From Asterias rubens (Eukaryota > Echinodermata > Asteroidea > Forcipulatida > Asteriidae), in assembly GCF_902459465.1 (NCBI RefSeq), contig NC_047068.1, positions 12,361,195 through 12,425,194 on the forward strand: a stretch of DNA of 64,000 bases. The letters are read 5' to 3'. Of this stretch, positions 37,201-48,000 are shown piece by piece. The stretch's first letter is position 1; each line of letters opens with the position of its first letter. A model generated the notes under the pieces. That model was not told the DNA's origin, ran no database searches, and was given only the letters and a program-made list of their open reading frames with translations. The translations under genes were made by a program, and so were the position numbers.

Positions 37201-40200
37201 AACACTCCTGGGGTGACAGGTCTTTTTTCTTCAGCTGTGTGCGACGAATCTGGAACTCTCTACCACAGATCTTGTCTTTGTACCACAAAATTCAAATCGC
37301 TTCTCACAATGAATCTTATGTCCCAGGTTTTCAAGGACTAATTTAGTTGTGTCTGTTTTCTTTCGTTTTGTTTTGGTTTTACTGCTCCTTGAACACCCAG
37401 CAGGGTGGATATGTGCACATTACAAGTCTTTAATATTATTATAAAGAAGAAATAAGAAGAGATCAAGAGGAAGTAACTAAACAACAATCCAACCTTCGGG
37501 CATAGCAGCCACCTCATCATGAGCGGACATCATTATAACTGCTTGATGGCTGAGATATCCGCATCGTCTCTCTTCGTGCTTCAGGGCCACGACCAGACGT
37601 TTGCTGAGATCATGATAGCAGCCAACGACGGAGGGATCGGCGCTTGCCTGCAATCAAATTATCAGTATTAATGATCACTTTTTACTTTTACAAATCTTTT
37701 GTCAGAATCATTTCAAACCATTCAACTGCACAGTCAAGTAGTATGTAATTTGTCAGTACTTTTTATCCCTTGCTTTTAATACTTCTTGATGTAATGCAGG
37801 GTTGACCATTATTCTCATTTGAGGTATCCCAACATATGCATTGAAAACCGCTTGTTGCGCAAATTTGTGTGCTTTCACTTGCATAAAAAAGGCTTCAGGC
37901 CTGAAGTCTTTTAATATTTAAGTGAGAAATTACATCTTTCTCAAAAACTATGTTACTCCAGAGGGAGCCGTTTCTCACAATGTGTTATACTATCCATCTG
38001 TTTAACTCTCCGTTGCTCATTAACAAGTAAGATTTTAAGCTAACAATTATTTTGAGTAATTACCAAATGTCCAGTGCCTTTAAGTAGGAACAATAGCATG
38101 TTGTAATTTACTATTTGTGGTTGGTTTCCAGTTTGTTTTTCCCGAACCTTGTTAAACACTATATTGTTCGCTTAAGCCACTCTTTGAAAATTGGTCCAAG
38201 GTACTTACATGAAGTACAAAGACCACATTAAACATGGCCATAGTCCGACCCTCTCGTCTCGATGAGCCATCCTGTCCCTTCTGCCAAACAAAAACAAGTA
38301 AAACTTATTTTAGAAAATTAATTCAAAACTTAAATAGTGTTTGTTACTTTTTGGTTGACTGTGAAAAACTGGACTACAACCTGTCCCTTTCAGCAGCTAC
38401 TTCATCTGCTTTTCATTTGAAGACGTTAGAGCAAACTGATTGAAACGTAGAGCTGTTACACCGCCTGTTCTTTTCAAAATATTCCCACCTACATACATTT
38501 TTGTTACAAGTTTTTTGAACCTCTCACTTTAGATTTGTCAATGAGTTGACCCACCACTTGAAACCATTTGATTATATTGGTTGAATATAGTTGAGCAAGT
38601 GCACAGAACTAACTGTGTACATGTGTGTACTTTGTAGATCTGCGTTTACTATATGATATCATATTGCAGGCTGGCATACAGTTTATCTATCATTCAAAAC
38701 CACATTGGATGGTATTGAATGGTCAAACAGTAGGAGGGTTGACTGTGTTTTCTTGTGTGGATGCATTTACCACATGATGTCATATTACAGAGTGGCATAG
38801 TTTACCTATCATTCAAAACCACAGTGGATGATATTGAATGGTCAGACAGTAGGAGGGTTAAAGAAATCTACAAAAGGGTGGACTCTTACAATTTTTCTGC
38901 CTCCAGCGACAATGGGAGTTGGATGACCAACAAATTTGACATCATCGATGGTCAGTTCAAAGCGATGGTCACACAGGCCGGTCCCAGTGGTCAATATGTG
39001 AGCCAAGATTTCATCAGAGTAACTGTCAAATGGAAACAACAAGTAATTTAAACAAGTTTTTCATAACAAATTATTTGTCCCACCATGACAATGACTAGTT
39101 ACAAATGTGACTGTGTGTCGAGGAAGTGCTTTATTAGCACTTGTGAAACTGAGTACAGGGAAGGTATAGGCTTGGTAATCAATCTAAAAATTAATGGTAA
39201 TTAAACCTTAGTAGTGCTCAGCTTTCGAAGCATTTTTCGAATCATTTCAGTAATGTGGTTATATGGAAAATATCAGTTTTTATCCCCCGAAATTTAAATT
39301 TCAGAAACATTACTGTCAGAAGCAACAAATGTGTCAACCCATTTTAAAAATGAAAATTTGCACAGTCTGAACATACCCGACCAACTTCCCATGTTTGATA
39401 CTCGACGTTGGTCTACAGTCATTAGGATTGTCCTCTGGCACCTGCTGGGCAAACACATTATGCTTTCTGTCTGCAAAACAAATATAAGCAAAATAAAAAC
39501 GTCTTAATTTTGATAATTGTTGGAATAACTCTCCTTCGCAGATGCACATTTTGTGGGCTCATACAATAATTGCTACCAGAAAGTTTCAGAAATCCAGCGA
39601 TCAATCCTTCTCAATAAGAGTTTTCAAGCGAACAATGTGTAGGTTGGATGTCTGTGTTGGATGTCTGTCGTTATTCAGCAGAGTACATATAGAACAGTAC
39701 TACATCTGGAAAAGTTTCCGTATGGCGCCACCACTTTTTCATTCGATATGAAATAAAATAGTATCTAATTTACCTCAATGAGATATCCCTTTTAGTTTAC
39801 TTAGTAAAAATGAGTGAAAAAGTGGTGGCGCCATACGGAAAGTTACCCCAGGCAAATCTGGTTACTGAATCATATGAAAGGTATGGGTAACAAAGTTTTA
39901 AAAAAGGAACCAACAAATACCCCCCCCCCCCCCCCACTACCTGTAATTAGTAATAAAAAATTAAAAAACATAAAAACACAAAATTCACAACATAGCGAGG
40001 GCGCCACCACCTGTTCAAAACACGCCATGCAAGTTCCCAGACACTCATCATGTGCTAAAATCATGTGACACCGACAGGAGGACCGCCGCTGTTTTATTTA
40101 CTTGACTAAAGACCGCCATACTTACTCTTCTGCACAACTTCTTTCTCTGATTCTTCTTGGTAAGGATACCTGAATAATAATCGATTTCCTTTAGACCCTG

Positions 40201-40243
40201 CAGAGACTAATATAACGCTTAGGGGAACCGATCTTCCAGACAT
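31241..40243 (-). CDS. NPRL3: NPRL3, GATOR1 complex subunit (nitrogen permease regulator 3-like)
   Basis: Fourteen exons, in transcript order: 40126-40243, 39377-39470, 38890-39022, 38209-38280, 37494-37647, 36992-37067, 36411-36516, 35630-35821, 34853-34950, 34286-34406, 33901-33960, 32987-33128, 32250-32436, 31241-31403. All phases agree and give 571 aa, close to the human 569. NPRL3 pairs with NPRL2 and DEPDC5 in GATOR1, the GAP for RagA/B that switches off TORC1 at lysosomes when amino acids are scarce. Family hallmarks: N-terminal [23 protein letters not shown] start (longin-type domain), [85 protein letters not shown], and the C-terminal [15 protein letters not shown]. No stops or frameshifts. 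The linker around exons 12-13 is Ser-rich and divergent, as in other species. Introns hold several MITEs and LINE/SINE remnants. Confidence 0.96.
31477..31651. mobile_element. Short MITE with AAGGCCCGGTCCCACTGCAG ends, next to NPRL3 last exon
   Basis: Inverted ends AAGGCCCGGTCCCACTGCAG and CTGCAGTGGGACCGGGCCTT; the inner arms are ATAACGATAACG-type repeats. It starts 74 bp upstream of NPRL3's last coding exon, inside the intron. Confidence 0.85.
33458..33775. mobile_element. Palindromic MITE, full copy, in NPRL3 intron
   Basis: Left end TTAAAGGAAACGTTGCCTTG and right end GGCAACGTGTTCCTTTAA are complementary, as are long inner arms (GATCGGTCGAGTTGGTC and its degenerate complement). A shorter copy lies at 58999-59263. 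Confidence 0.85.
35925..36150 (+). mobile_element. SINE-like remnant in NPRL3 intron
   Basis: GTGGGTTCAAGTCCCCGTCT resembles a tRNA B box and its 3' arm; it is followed by ACACTTGGGTCCTTAACCAA and a conserved-looking body. The A-box half is missing. Confidence 0.55.
36630..36840 (+). mobile_element. SINE-like repeat (family 3), tandem partial copies
   Basis: CTCTAGGACCCCGGTTCAAA resembles a B box; CACCTTCTACCTCTAGGACC and CATTTTCTACCTCTAGGCGA show two partial units. Relatives lie at 49975-50110 and, inverted, at 59690-59800. Confidence 0.5.
37230..37442 (+). mobile_element. LINE 3' end in NPRL3 intron
   Basis: One frame reads [10 protein letters not shown], the common RLWNSLP motif at the C-terminus of CR1/L2-type ORF2. 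It is followed by a tail (CTTGAACACCCAGCAGGGTG) ending in ATTATT repeats. The same tail without coding sequence is at about 57040-57140. Confidence 0.7.
37800..38084 (-). mobile_element. MITE family A copy in NPRL3 intron
   Basis: Reverse-orientation core (GAGGGAGCCGTTTCTCACAA) ending AAATGTCCAGTGCCTTTAAG. Confidence 0.8.
38640..38860. repeat. Two tandem ~117-bp units in NPRL3 intron
   Basis: ATTCAAAACCACATTGGATG and ATTCAAAACCACAGTGGATG, each followed by GAATGGTCARACAGTAGGAG. A dispersed relative is at about 28930-29065, inside MPG intron 2. Confidence 0.85.
39708..39847. mobile_element. Palindromic MITE (GGCGCC family), copy 3, before NPRL3 exon 2
   Basis: Both arms are present (CCGTATGGCGCCACCACTTT and its complement) but no clear target duplication remains. 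It lies in the first intron of NPRL3. Confidence 0.85.
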
Positions 40244-40748
40244 TTTAAGGGCGATGAAACTTTGCTAAATTTCCACCACTTACCTTGCCTGGTACCTAAA
40301 CTTAGTATTCTCCGTTTACATACGTAACATTGGCGACCTGGATCAAGGAACCCGACTAAGGCGGCGTTGACAGCTAGTTTCAAATAAAAACAAAAAGAAG
40401 TGTGGGTGTGGCCATGGGATGGGAGGGGGGGGATTTCTTCTTGAATCTTGGTGCCACTCCCCCCTTTTTAAACCTAAAAAATATGTCTTTGATTGTTACT
40501 TTTTAACAAATTTAATTTAAAAGTAGCTGTGGACACTGGTTCACACTTCAATCAACCAGATTCAATCTACATAAAAATAATAATATGAATCATGATTGAT
40601 AATAAAGACAGGATGTAATTTTTTTTAGTTTTGGCTACCACTTCCCGGTCCCATGATCATATGATCATGATGATGAGTGCCAGCAGAATTATCCTCGGCC
40701 TATCCTCACTTTATGTTTCCCATTCCCAACATATGCATAAAATAAAAA

Positions 40749-40880
40749 GGATAACTTTCCGTATGGCGCCACCACTTTTTCACTCATTTTGACAAAAAGG
40801 GATATATCAATCAGGTAAATTAGATACTATATTATTTTATTTCGAATGAAAAAGTGGTGGCGCCATACGGAAACTTTTCC
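40749..40880. mobile_element. Palindromic MITE (GGCGCC family), copy 4, in the NPRL3/SLC26A11 promoter region
   Basis: Inverted arms as in the other copies; perfect 8-bp duplication AATAAAAA at 40741-40748 and 40881-40888. Confidence 0.9.
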
Positions 40881-40914
40881 AATAAAAAACCTGTGAACAT
40901 TTGCGGAAATATTT

Positions 40915-40976
40915 TCAGATCCGGAAAACTTTCCGTATCCGGAAAACTTTCCGTATCCGGAAAACTTTCCGTATAT
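40915..40976. repeat. 18-bp tandem repeat made of the MITE tip sequence
   Basis: Three copies of TATCCGGAAAACTTTCCG-type units, 35 bp after the palindromic MITE at 40749-40880. The unit resembles the end of that MITE's inverted repeat. Confidence 0.8.
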
Positions 40977-41413
40977 CCATAATCCTGCCACATTTTTTTC
41001 ACACATTTTTTACCAAAAGGTAGCTCATTTGAGTAAATAGTTAGATACCTTTGAATTATTTCATAGGCAGGACACATAAACTTATATCCACTAATTAAAA
41101 AAGCCTGAAGTCTTTCTCAGATTAATTTTTTGGGGTGACAAAAAATTATCTCCTTTTGTGGTCTAAATAAAGTACATTGACATTACTTCAAAGGGTATCA
41201 ATAATACCGACAGCTCTCCAGTGCAGCTCTTAACCAGGTTTTATGGTAATTAATTAATATTTTGAGTAATTTCCAAAGGTATACCCTCCATTTAAAAATG
41301 TTTAGATTGAGAAAATACTGCATAGTATTACCCTGTTTTTTCTTTTATTTATCAGAATACTTCCCTTTCCCCCCTCTCTTTCTCAAGAATACTTGAAATG
41401 ATTTCAACGTTAT

Positions 41414-42037
41414 GGTTTTAGCTGCTATTGAATAGTGTTGTTATTTTTTTCAGTAGTACGTTTTGGCTGGCCCAAGATGGAAGCGATCAGGTTGAAGATA
41501 GCTGGTTTTAGCTGCTATTAAATAGTGTTGTTATTTTTTCAGTAGTACGTTTTGGCTGGCCCAAGATGGAAGCGATCAGGTTGAAGATAGCTGTTTTTAG
41601 CTGCTATTAAATAGTGTTGTTATTTTTTCAGTAGTACGTTTTGGCTGGCCCAAGATGGAAGCGATCAGGTTGAAGATAGCTGGTTTTAGCTGCTATTAAA
41701 TAGTGTTGTTATTTTTTTCAGTAGTACGTTTTGGCTGGCCCAAGATGGAAGCGATCAGGTTGAAGATAGCTGTTTTTAGCTGCTATTAAATAGTGTTGTT
41801 ATTTTTTTCAGTAGTACGTTTTGGCTGGCCCAAGATGGAAGCGATCAGGTTGAAGATAGCTGGTTTTAGCTGCTATTGAATAGTGTTGTTATTTTTTCAG
41901 TAGTACGTTTTGGCTGGCCCAAGATGGAAGCGATCAGGTTGAAGATAGCTGGTTTTAGCTGCTATTGAATAGTGTTGTTATTTTTTTCAGTAGTACGTTT
42001 TGGCTGGCCCAAGATGGAAGCGATCAGGTTGAAGATA
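41414..42037 (+). repeat. Seven-copy ~89-bp tandem array of the SLC26A11 start-exon boundary
   Basis: Seven near-identical units, each with a pyrimidine tract, a CAG acceptor, a short leader and the start ATGGAAGCGATC. ATGs are at 41477, 41566, 41655, 41745, 41835, 41924 and 42014. Spacing is 89 or 90 bases, differing by T-run length. Only the last copy continues into the conserved exon; the other six frames hit a stop after 14 codons. Confidence 0.95.
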
Positions 42038-45000
42038 GCCGCTCGGAATTACTGCAGTAAAGAGAGTTGGAAGAAACGCTTTCCAATCAGTCTATGGTTG
42101 CCCAGATACAGACTGCCGTTTCTTCTTCATGATGTCATAGCTGGTCTCACTGTAGCGCTAACCGTTATACCTCAGAGTCTGGCTTACGCCAGTATAGCCA
42201 AGTTACCTGTGCAGGTAAGATGCAAGGGTATGGGTGGAAAGGGTTGGGGCCTAGACAGACTTGAGTCCTTTTCACACTACTCTATTTCCTGGGGTTGCCT
42301 CCCGGGGTTAACGACCACCCCTGCTCCGGGGCTGTAAATACCCTTGGGTGTCATTGAAACGGCAACCGGAACCCTGTGGAATAGGGTCACAGTGTAAATT
42401 GCGCTGGGGGGTAACCATGGGATTAAACAAATCCTTGATCATCCCCAGGACTATATTCCATGCAGATAAGAGATACAGTGTGAAAGGTGTTATGGCTTAT
42501 TATTATAACTCTTGGCTTTGTTTGTTGCGAGTCTTTATTTGTGCAAAAAAATACTGAGTGGCCTGACTTTCTGATCCCAGCACAGAGGGTTGAAACAACA
42601 GGCGACTAACTTTTTTTGCTTTGATATCATAGGTCCTTTTGGTTGGTAAAGCTTCTTCCATTTTCTCTGTATATCTGTGAATAATGAAGACATATAATTT
42701 TGCAGGGGAGGGTGATTGGTCAGTTGAATTGCAATTAAATAACCTTACATTTACTTATAAAGTATAAAACCATCTTGATCTGTTTCTACAGTACGGTCTC
42801 TACTCGGCGTACATTGGCTGTTTTGTCTACTGTTTTCTTGGCACCTGTAAAGACATCAGTGTTGGACCCACCGCCATCATGTCTCTCCTTGTGGCTAGCT
42901 TCGGCAAAAAGGACCCCTTGAATCCCTTACTCCATGACCCTGTCTATGCTATCGCCTTAGCCTTTCTCTCTGGAATAGTTCAGTTCATACTTGGTGTTCT
43001 TCATTTAGGTGAGTATGGAAAAATGGTTTTGCTGTGGTATTTATACAGGGCTTGGTACTTTTTCATGTTTAAAGACCAATGTGTGAACCCAGAGAACTAT
43101 TGTGGAAAGTTTTTTTTTTTTAAATGTTGCATTACTTGTTCACAGAAGGCACTCATTATGGGTTTCCTCAAACTTCTGAACTTAACAGTGACTATTATAG
43201 TAGAGTAGGTGGTTTATCCTGGTGTTTCTGGTTGATGTGAAGCAGTGGTTACAGGAGTGTGTTTTGGCGACCCCCAACCAAAAACTGTTTCTGACGTCAT
43301 AACCAAAACGGTAACCGAGCTCACAAACAACTCGGTTATCGTTCAGTCTGAACAGCAGAACCAACGACCAACAACCGAAACAGTTTTTGGTTGGGGTCGC
43401 CAAAACGCACTCCTGGTTTCCTTCCGATACAGTGACTATTATGGAAGCGGTAGGTGGGTTTATCTCTGTGTTTCTGATTCATTGGAAGCTCTGATTACAG
43501 ATTTGCTTTGGATTATTATGAAAGTTTATCCTCTGGCATTGGTATTTCTGCCTCATAGCAAGGACCTTTGTTTTCAGGTTTCCTTCTCAGGCTTCCAAGC
43601 TGTAGTGATAAACAAAGAATAGGAGAGATTTACTCCATTGTTTCTAGTTCACATAGCAGACGTCCCCCCTTTTCCATTTTCAGGCATGAGAAATTTCAGA
43701 CTTTTATCTGATGTCAGACTTGTTGTATGTCTGTCTGGTGAAAAAAAATTTTTTTTGTTTTGTTCAGATTGAAAGAAATCTTACTTTTTGATCTTCTTCT
43801 CTGCTGCTGGCTGAGGATATTGCCCACAGAAGCTCCTTTGAACCTATAACTCCAGGGGTTACCAAAAGGTGGAATTGACATCATTTCGAACTACCTACTT
43901 ACTTTTGTTATGATCGTAGCTTCAGACTTTTTTGTCCGCATTGAATCTCAACCCAGCATTTTGTAACAAATAAATTAACAGGTGTTTTCCATTATTGTTA
44001 CAGGAGCTCTAACTGGTTTTATCTCGGCCGGTGTCTTAGCTGGCTTCACTTCCATATCTGCCATCACTATCGCATTCGGACAAGTCAGACACGTTCTTGG
44101 CATTAAGTTTGAGTCGGACTCATTTTATACCGGCTTACTTCTCACATTCGAGCATATAAAAGAAACGAAGTAAGTTATATACAGCCACATCTCTTGTGAG
44201 ATTTATATTTTAAGGTTGATCTTTTTGGCCCAAATTCAGACTTTTTTACGGCAGGGCTGATAAAAAATGGCCCTTTTACTTATCAGGCATGTGATTGGTT
44301 AGGATTTGTCCTGATTTTAGGATTTTTCACTGATGTCCCGGTACCTTCGAATTTTCTTGACAGAGTCAAACTTGCCATCTCAGAGACTTGATAATGTATA
44401 ACTCGGGGCTGATTTCATAGAGTTGCTTATGTATATATAAATGTTGGTGATATTAATATTATTGATATTGCACTTTGTATCCATGGGAAAGGGCTCTTTA
44501 GCAAATTCCGCATTATTATTATTATTATGGCGTGGTGTGTCATGGCTGAGCGGTTAAGACCACCGGATTCAATCTCTGGTGTTTGATCAGCAGAGTGTGG
44601 GTTCGAGTCCCGGTTGTGACACTTGCTACGTAAAATTGGGGAGGTAGTGCTTTCTGCTCTACCGGCCTGACGATAACCAAGCTAACATCCGTATGGACTG
44701 TTAAGGGGGTAACCCTGTTTCAGCCCTAGGAGTAGGTGGCAACGGCCTCTGGAATAAAATAATTGTAGCCCACACCTTGAAGTGGCCTTCCGGCCTTGTG
44801 TGTCTGGCGACATAAAAAACAAATTTAAAAATAAATACAAAAATTATAAAATCCATACTTCTTTTGTATCAAGAACATTGCAACATAAAAATCTAAAACA
44901 TATTTTTGTAACCAGTTGTTTCCAACTTTGTTTTCAGTCCTTGGGATGTTATCATTGGCTTAGGGAGTATGGTCATTCTGCTGATTTTTCAGGTGAGAAG

Positions 45001-48000
45001 GGGCAACCATCTTGTTTTTCTTGCATTCAAAATCGATGCAATGTTTTATACTGATATGAAATGTGCCATTAGTGTGTCTGACCTGGTTCTTCTGCTGCAT
45101 TCTTCTCACCCATACACCCTCACCCTTCTCCTGCTTTGGTGAGATGTAGAACAAAGAGCTATTCCAACAGCTTTAGCCAAGTACTGCAGCTCTTTGGAAC
45201 TTGCCTGTTGCATGTTTCCCTCCATCCTACAATCTGGACTAACTAGACTAGTTCTTATTAAGTGCCTTTTACAACAACCGTATCGCTGCCCTGGTCATTG
45301 GGCCAATAACATTCCTTTAAAGGCAGTGGACACTATTGGTAATTACTCAAAATAATTGGTATCATAAAATCTTACTTGATTACGAGTAATGGGGAGAGGT
45401 TGATAGTATAAAACATTGTGAGAAGTGGCTCCCTCTGAAGTAATGTAGTTTTCGAGAAAGAAATAATTTTCCAAGGATTTGGTTTCGAGACCTCAGGTTT
45501 AGAGTTTGAGGTCACGAAATCAAGCATCTGAAAGCACACACTATTGTGTGACAAGGGTGTTTTTTTATTTCATTATTTTCTTGCAACTTCGACGACCGAT
45601 TGAGCTCAAATTTTCACAGGTTGGATTATGCATATGTTGAGATACAGCAAGTAAGAAGACTGGTCTTTGACAACTACCAATAGTGTCCACTGCTTTAATC
45701 ATTCTCAGCTTCCTGGGGAGTAGGCCCAATACAGCCCCTGGCTGCCGTGGCGCTCAAAAAGCTTTTACAAACACAATATTAGCAACATCTGCCATCGCAG
45801 GTACCCATGTACACCCCTGGGTGGAGAGAAGCAATTAAAGTAAAGCATCTTGCTAAGGACACAAATGTCATGATCAGGATTCGAACCCCAATAACTTTAA
45901 CCACCAGAATTTGAATTTGATGCCCTAAACAGCTCAACCATGGCACCCCACAGAAATAAGAGACAAGAAATAACTAAATAAATATTATGTCATTCCACTC
46001 TTTTTTTTACTACTGATTGATGGGTTGTTTGTGGTTTGCTAACAGTGGTTAAAAGGTCGTGCAACGAGATGGGAAGAAGATGATTCCTACACACCACCCA
46101 CCTGGCAGCTGTGTACATGGAAGTTCTTATGGCTCATAGCAACAGGTGGTTATTATACTAACTATTTTGGATTTGGGGTTGAACAAAGTAAAATTTGAAC
46201 CAACGACTTGCGTATTAATTTGACTACCCTCTTCTAAGTGAGCTATCTAGCCCTAAGTTGGTGGTCTCCCTGCTTTGTTTTTGTGAACAAATACAGTAGG
46301 AAGAGTAAACGTTGGGATATTTTAGAGGATTTTGGTGGCGCGGGAACTCTTGATTTTAGATTTGATAACACAGAGATATAACCTAGAATAAGTTTGGAAG
46401 ATGTAATGGTCAACAAGTCAGTGTACTGAGGGATCTTGAGGTCACAGCCTAGCTGCAGGCCTGATACTTCACGGAGGCAACGGAGGCGATTGCCTCCGTT
46501 GCCCCTTGCCATTGCCTTGGTGCCCTTGAAATGCTCCAGTAGAAATTTACAATTTCCTCATAGGGTGCCCTTTGCCAAAGAGAAAACGCCTTGGTGCCCT
46601 TGCCCTTTCAAAAACGAAGCATACAGGCCTGTAGGAATGTGTGTTTTACAGGAGTGAGCCTTGGAATGGCAGAAGATATGGGCCACCTGTTGGTCGCACA
46701 GCAGTTTTTTCTCACAGTAGTACGAGGACATACCCATACTAATTTTTTCACGGATAGAATCTTCTTTTGTTTTTGGTATCTAGGTCGTAACGCCATCGTT
46801 GTCCTCGTCACATCGCTCATTGCGTTTGCGCTAGAGACTCAGGGATTAGGAGATAAGATTTCAGTGACTGGAAACGTCAAGGAAGGATTGCCGCCATTTC
46901 AACCTCCAGATTTTAGCAAGCCGGATCTATTCAGTGTATGTTTGTATGATAACAGCGTTATCATGTGTTTTTTTTCTCTTCGTGGTAAACGATGATAATA
47001 TTATCACCATCTCTGAGTTGACTTAATATCGGAATGGTTCTGTACAGGAACCATAAGCGGAAGGTTCTCACAAGTTACGAACATATAAATAACAAAAACA
47101 GGAAGAAGAAAAAACACACAGCCGACCAAGATTGTCAATTTCATTCCTCATTAAACAAAATATTTGTTTGATTAAACTAAAAACTTGGGTTTTTTAAGCC
47201 AGGAAAAACCATTAGAAACTTATGATGGTGGAGATCTTTGACATTAAATATCTGGTCCATTTGTTCTTGACTGATATGTTGTATTATACAACCATTCAAT
47301 ATTTAAAAACCAAAACTAGTGGATTCTTAAATTAAATGTATTTGTTTAAATTTTCACTAAGCTGAATTCCCCTAAACAAAACTGGTGCAGGTTTTGAAAG
47401 ATTAGTCTACACAGACTTGCATGGAATTGTTGCCAAAAATAAGAATGGCTCACATAATTTGTGAAAGTCGTCTTACCAACTAACTCCTTGATTGGTTGAT
47501 TCTTCGCAGGTGATTGGCTTAGGAATAGCGATGGTTCCACTGATTGGCTTCCTAGAAACCATAGCAATCGGAAAAGCATTCGGTAAGAATACTTTTCAAT
47601 TGACCTCGGTTCAGCCATCTTGTTTTTTCTTTCATTCAAACCAATGTTACCAAAATGAGTCTGGAAGAGAAATAGTCTGGTTCCTTTTAGTGTTATGGGA
47701 ATTGGTATTGGAGAATGATAGTGGGTTCAGGGAACTAACATGGCAATTAAAATTTATATACTTTGTGACCAGTGACATCACATGTTCACAAAAGACCCAC
47801 CAAGCCTGGACTAGGCACAATTTGTACAGAGCCCAACGGAAGAAAACATAATGGAGATTGCATTGCCTAATTTTTATCATTTGTTTATATGATGAAAGGG
47901 GGCATAAACTTTTATAACTCTTGAATTTTTGTGGAAATTTTGAAATAAAATGTAAACTCTCCCGTATTACCAGTGTAGTTGCCTGGTAGAAAGTCCCATA

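Larger units (their letters stand above)
40244..41413. promoter_or_regulatory. Head-to-head intergenic region of NPRL3 and SLC26A11
   Basis: The two genes are divergent here with 1.77 kb between their ATGs, so both promoters must lie in or near this stretch. The SLC26A11 coding exon begins with an acceptor, so at least one leader exon should be upstream. The first 170 bases next to NPRL3 are not repetitive and are the likely core promoter. A palindromic MITE (40749-40880) and a decayed MITE relative (about 41100-41300) fill much of the rest. No TATA box stands out. Confidence 0.4.

Noticed and set aside
29491..40125. Globin exons within or next to NPRL3
   Set aside because: Looked for because vertebrate MPG-NPRL3 flanks alpha-globin; no frame with globin helix motifs was recognised.
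41477..41979. SLC26A11 translation start at one of the first six repeated ATGs
   Set aside because: Each of these frames stops after 14 codons inside the array; only the ATG at 42014 continues into the conserved protein.
41972..42337. Single 121-residue plus frame as a gene
   Set aside because: It crosses both the acceptor at 41988 and the donor at 42215; the true coding part is exon 42014-42214.
44540..44630. A tRNA-Ser/Leu gene
   Set aside because: A and B boxes are present but the acceptor stem does not pair and a SINE body follows, so it is a tRNA-derived SINE. The same applies to 417-500, 60070-60130 and 61390-61472.
47346..47639. 97-residue minus frame
   Set aside because: Antisense to SLC26A11 exon 7 and its flanking introns.
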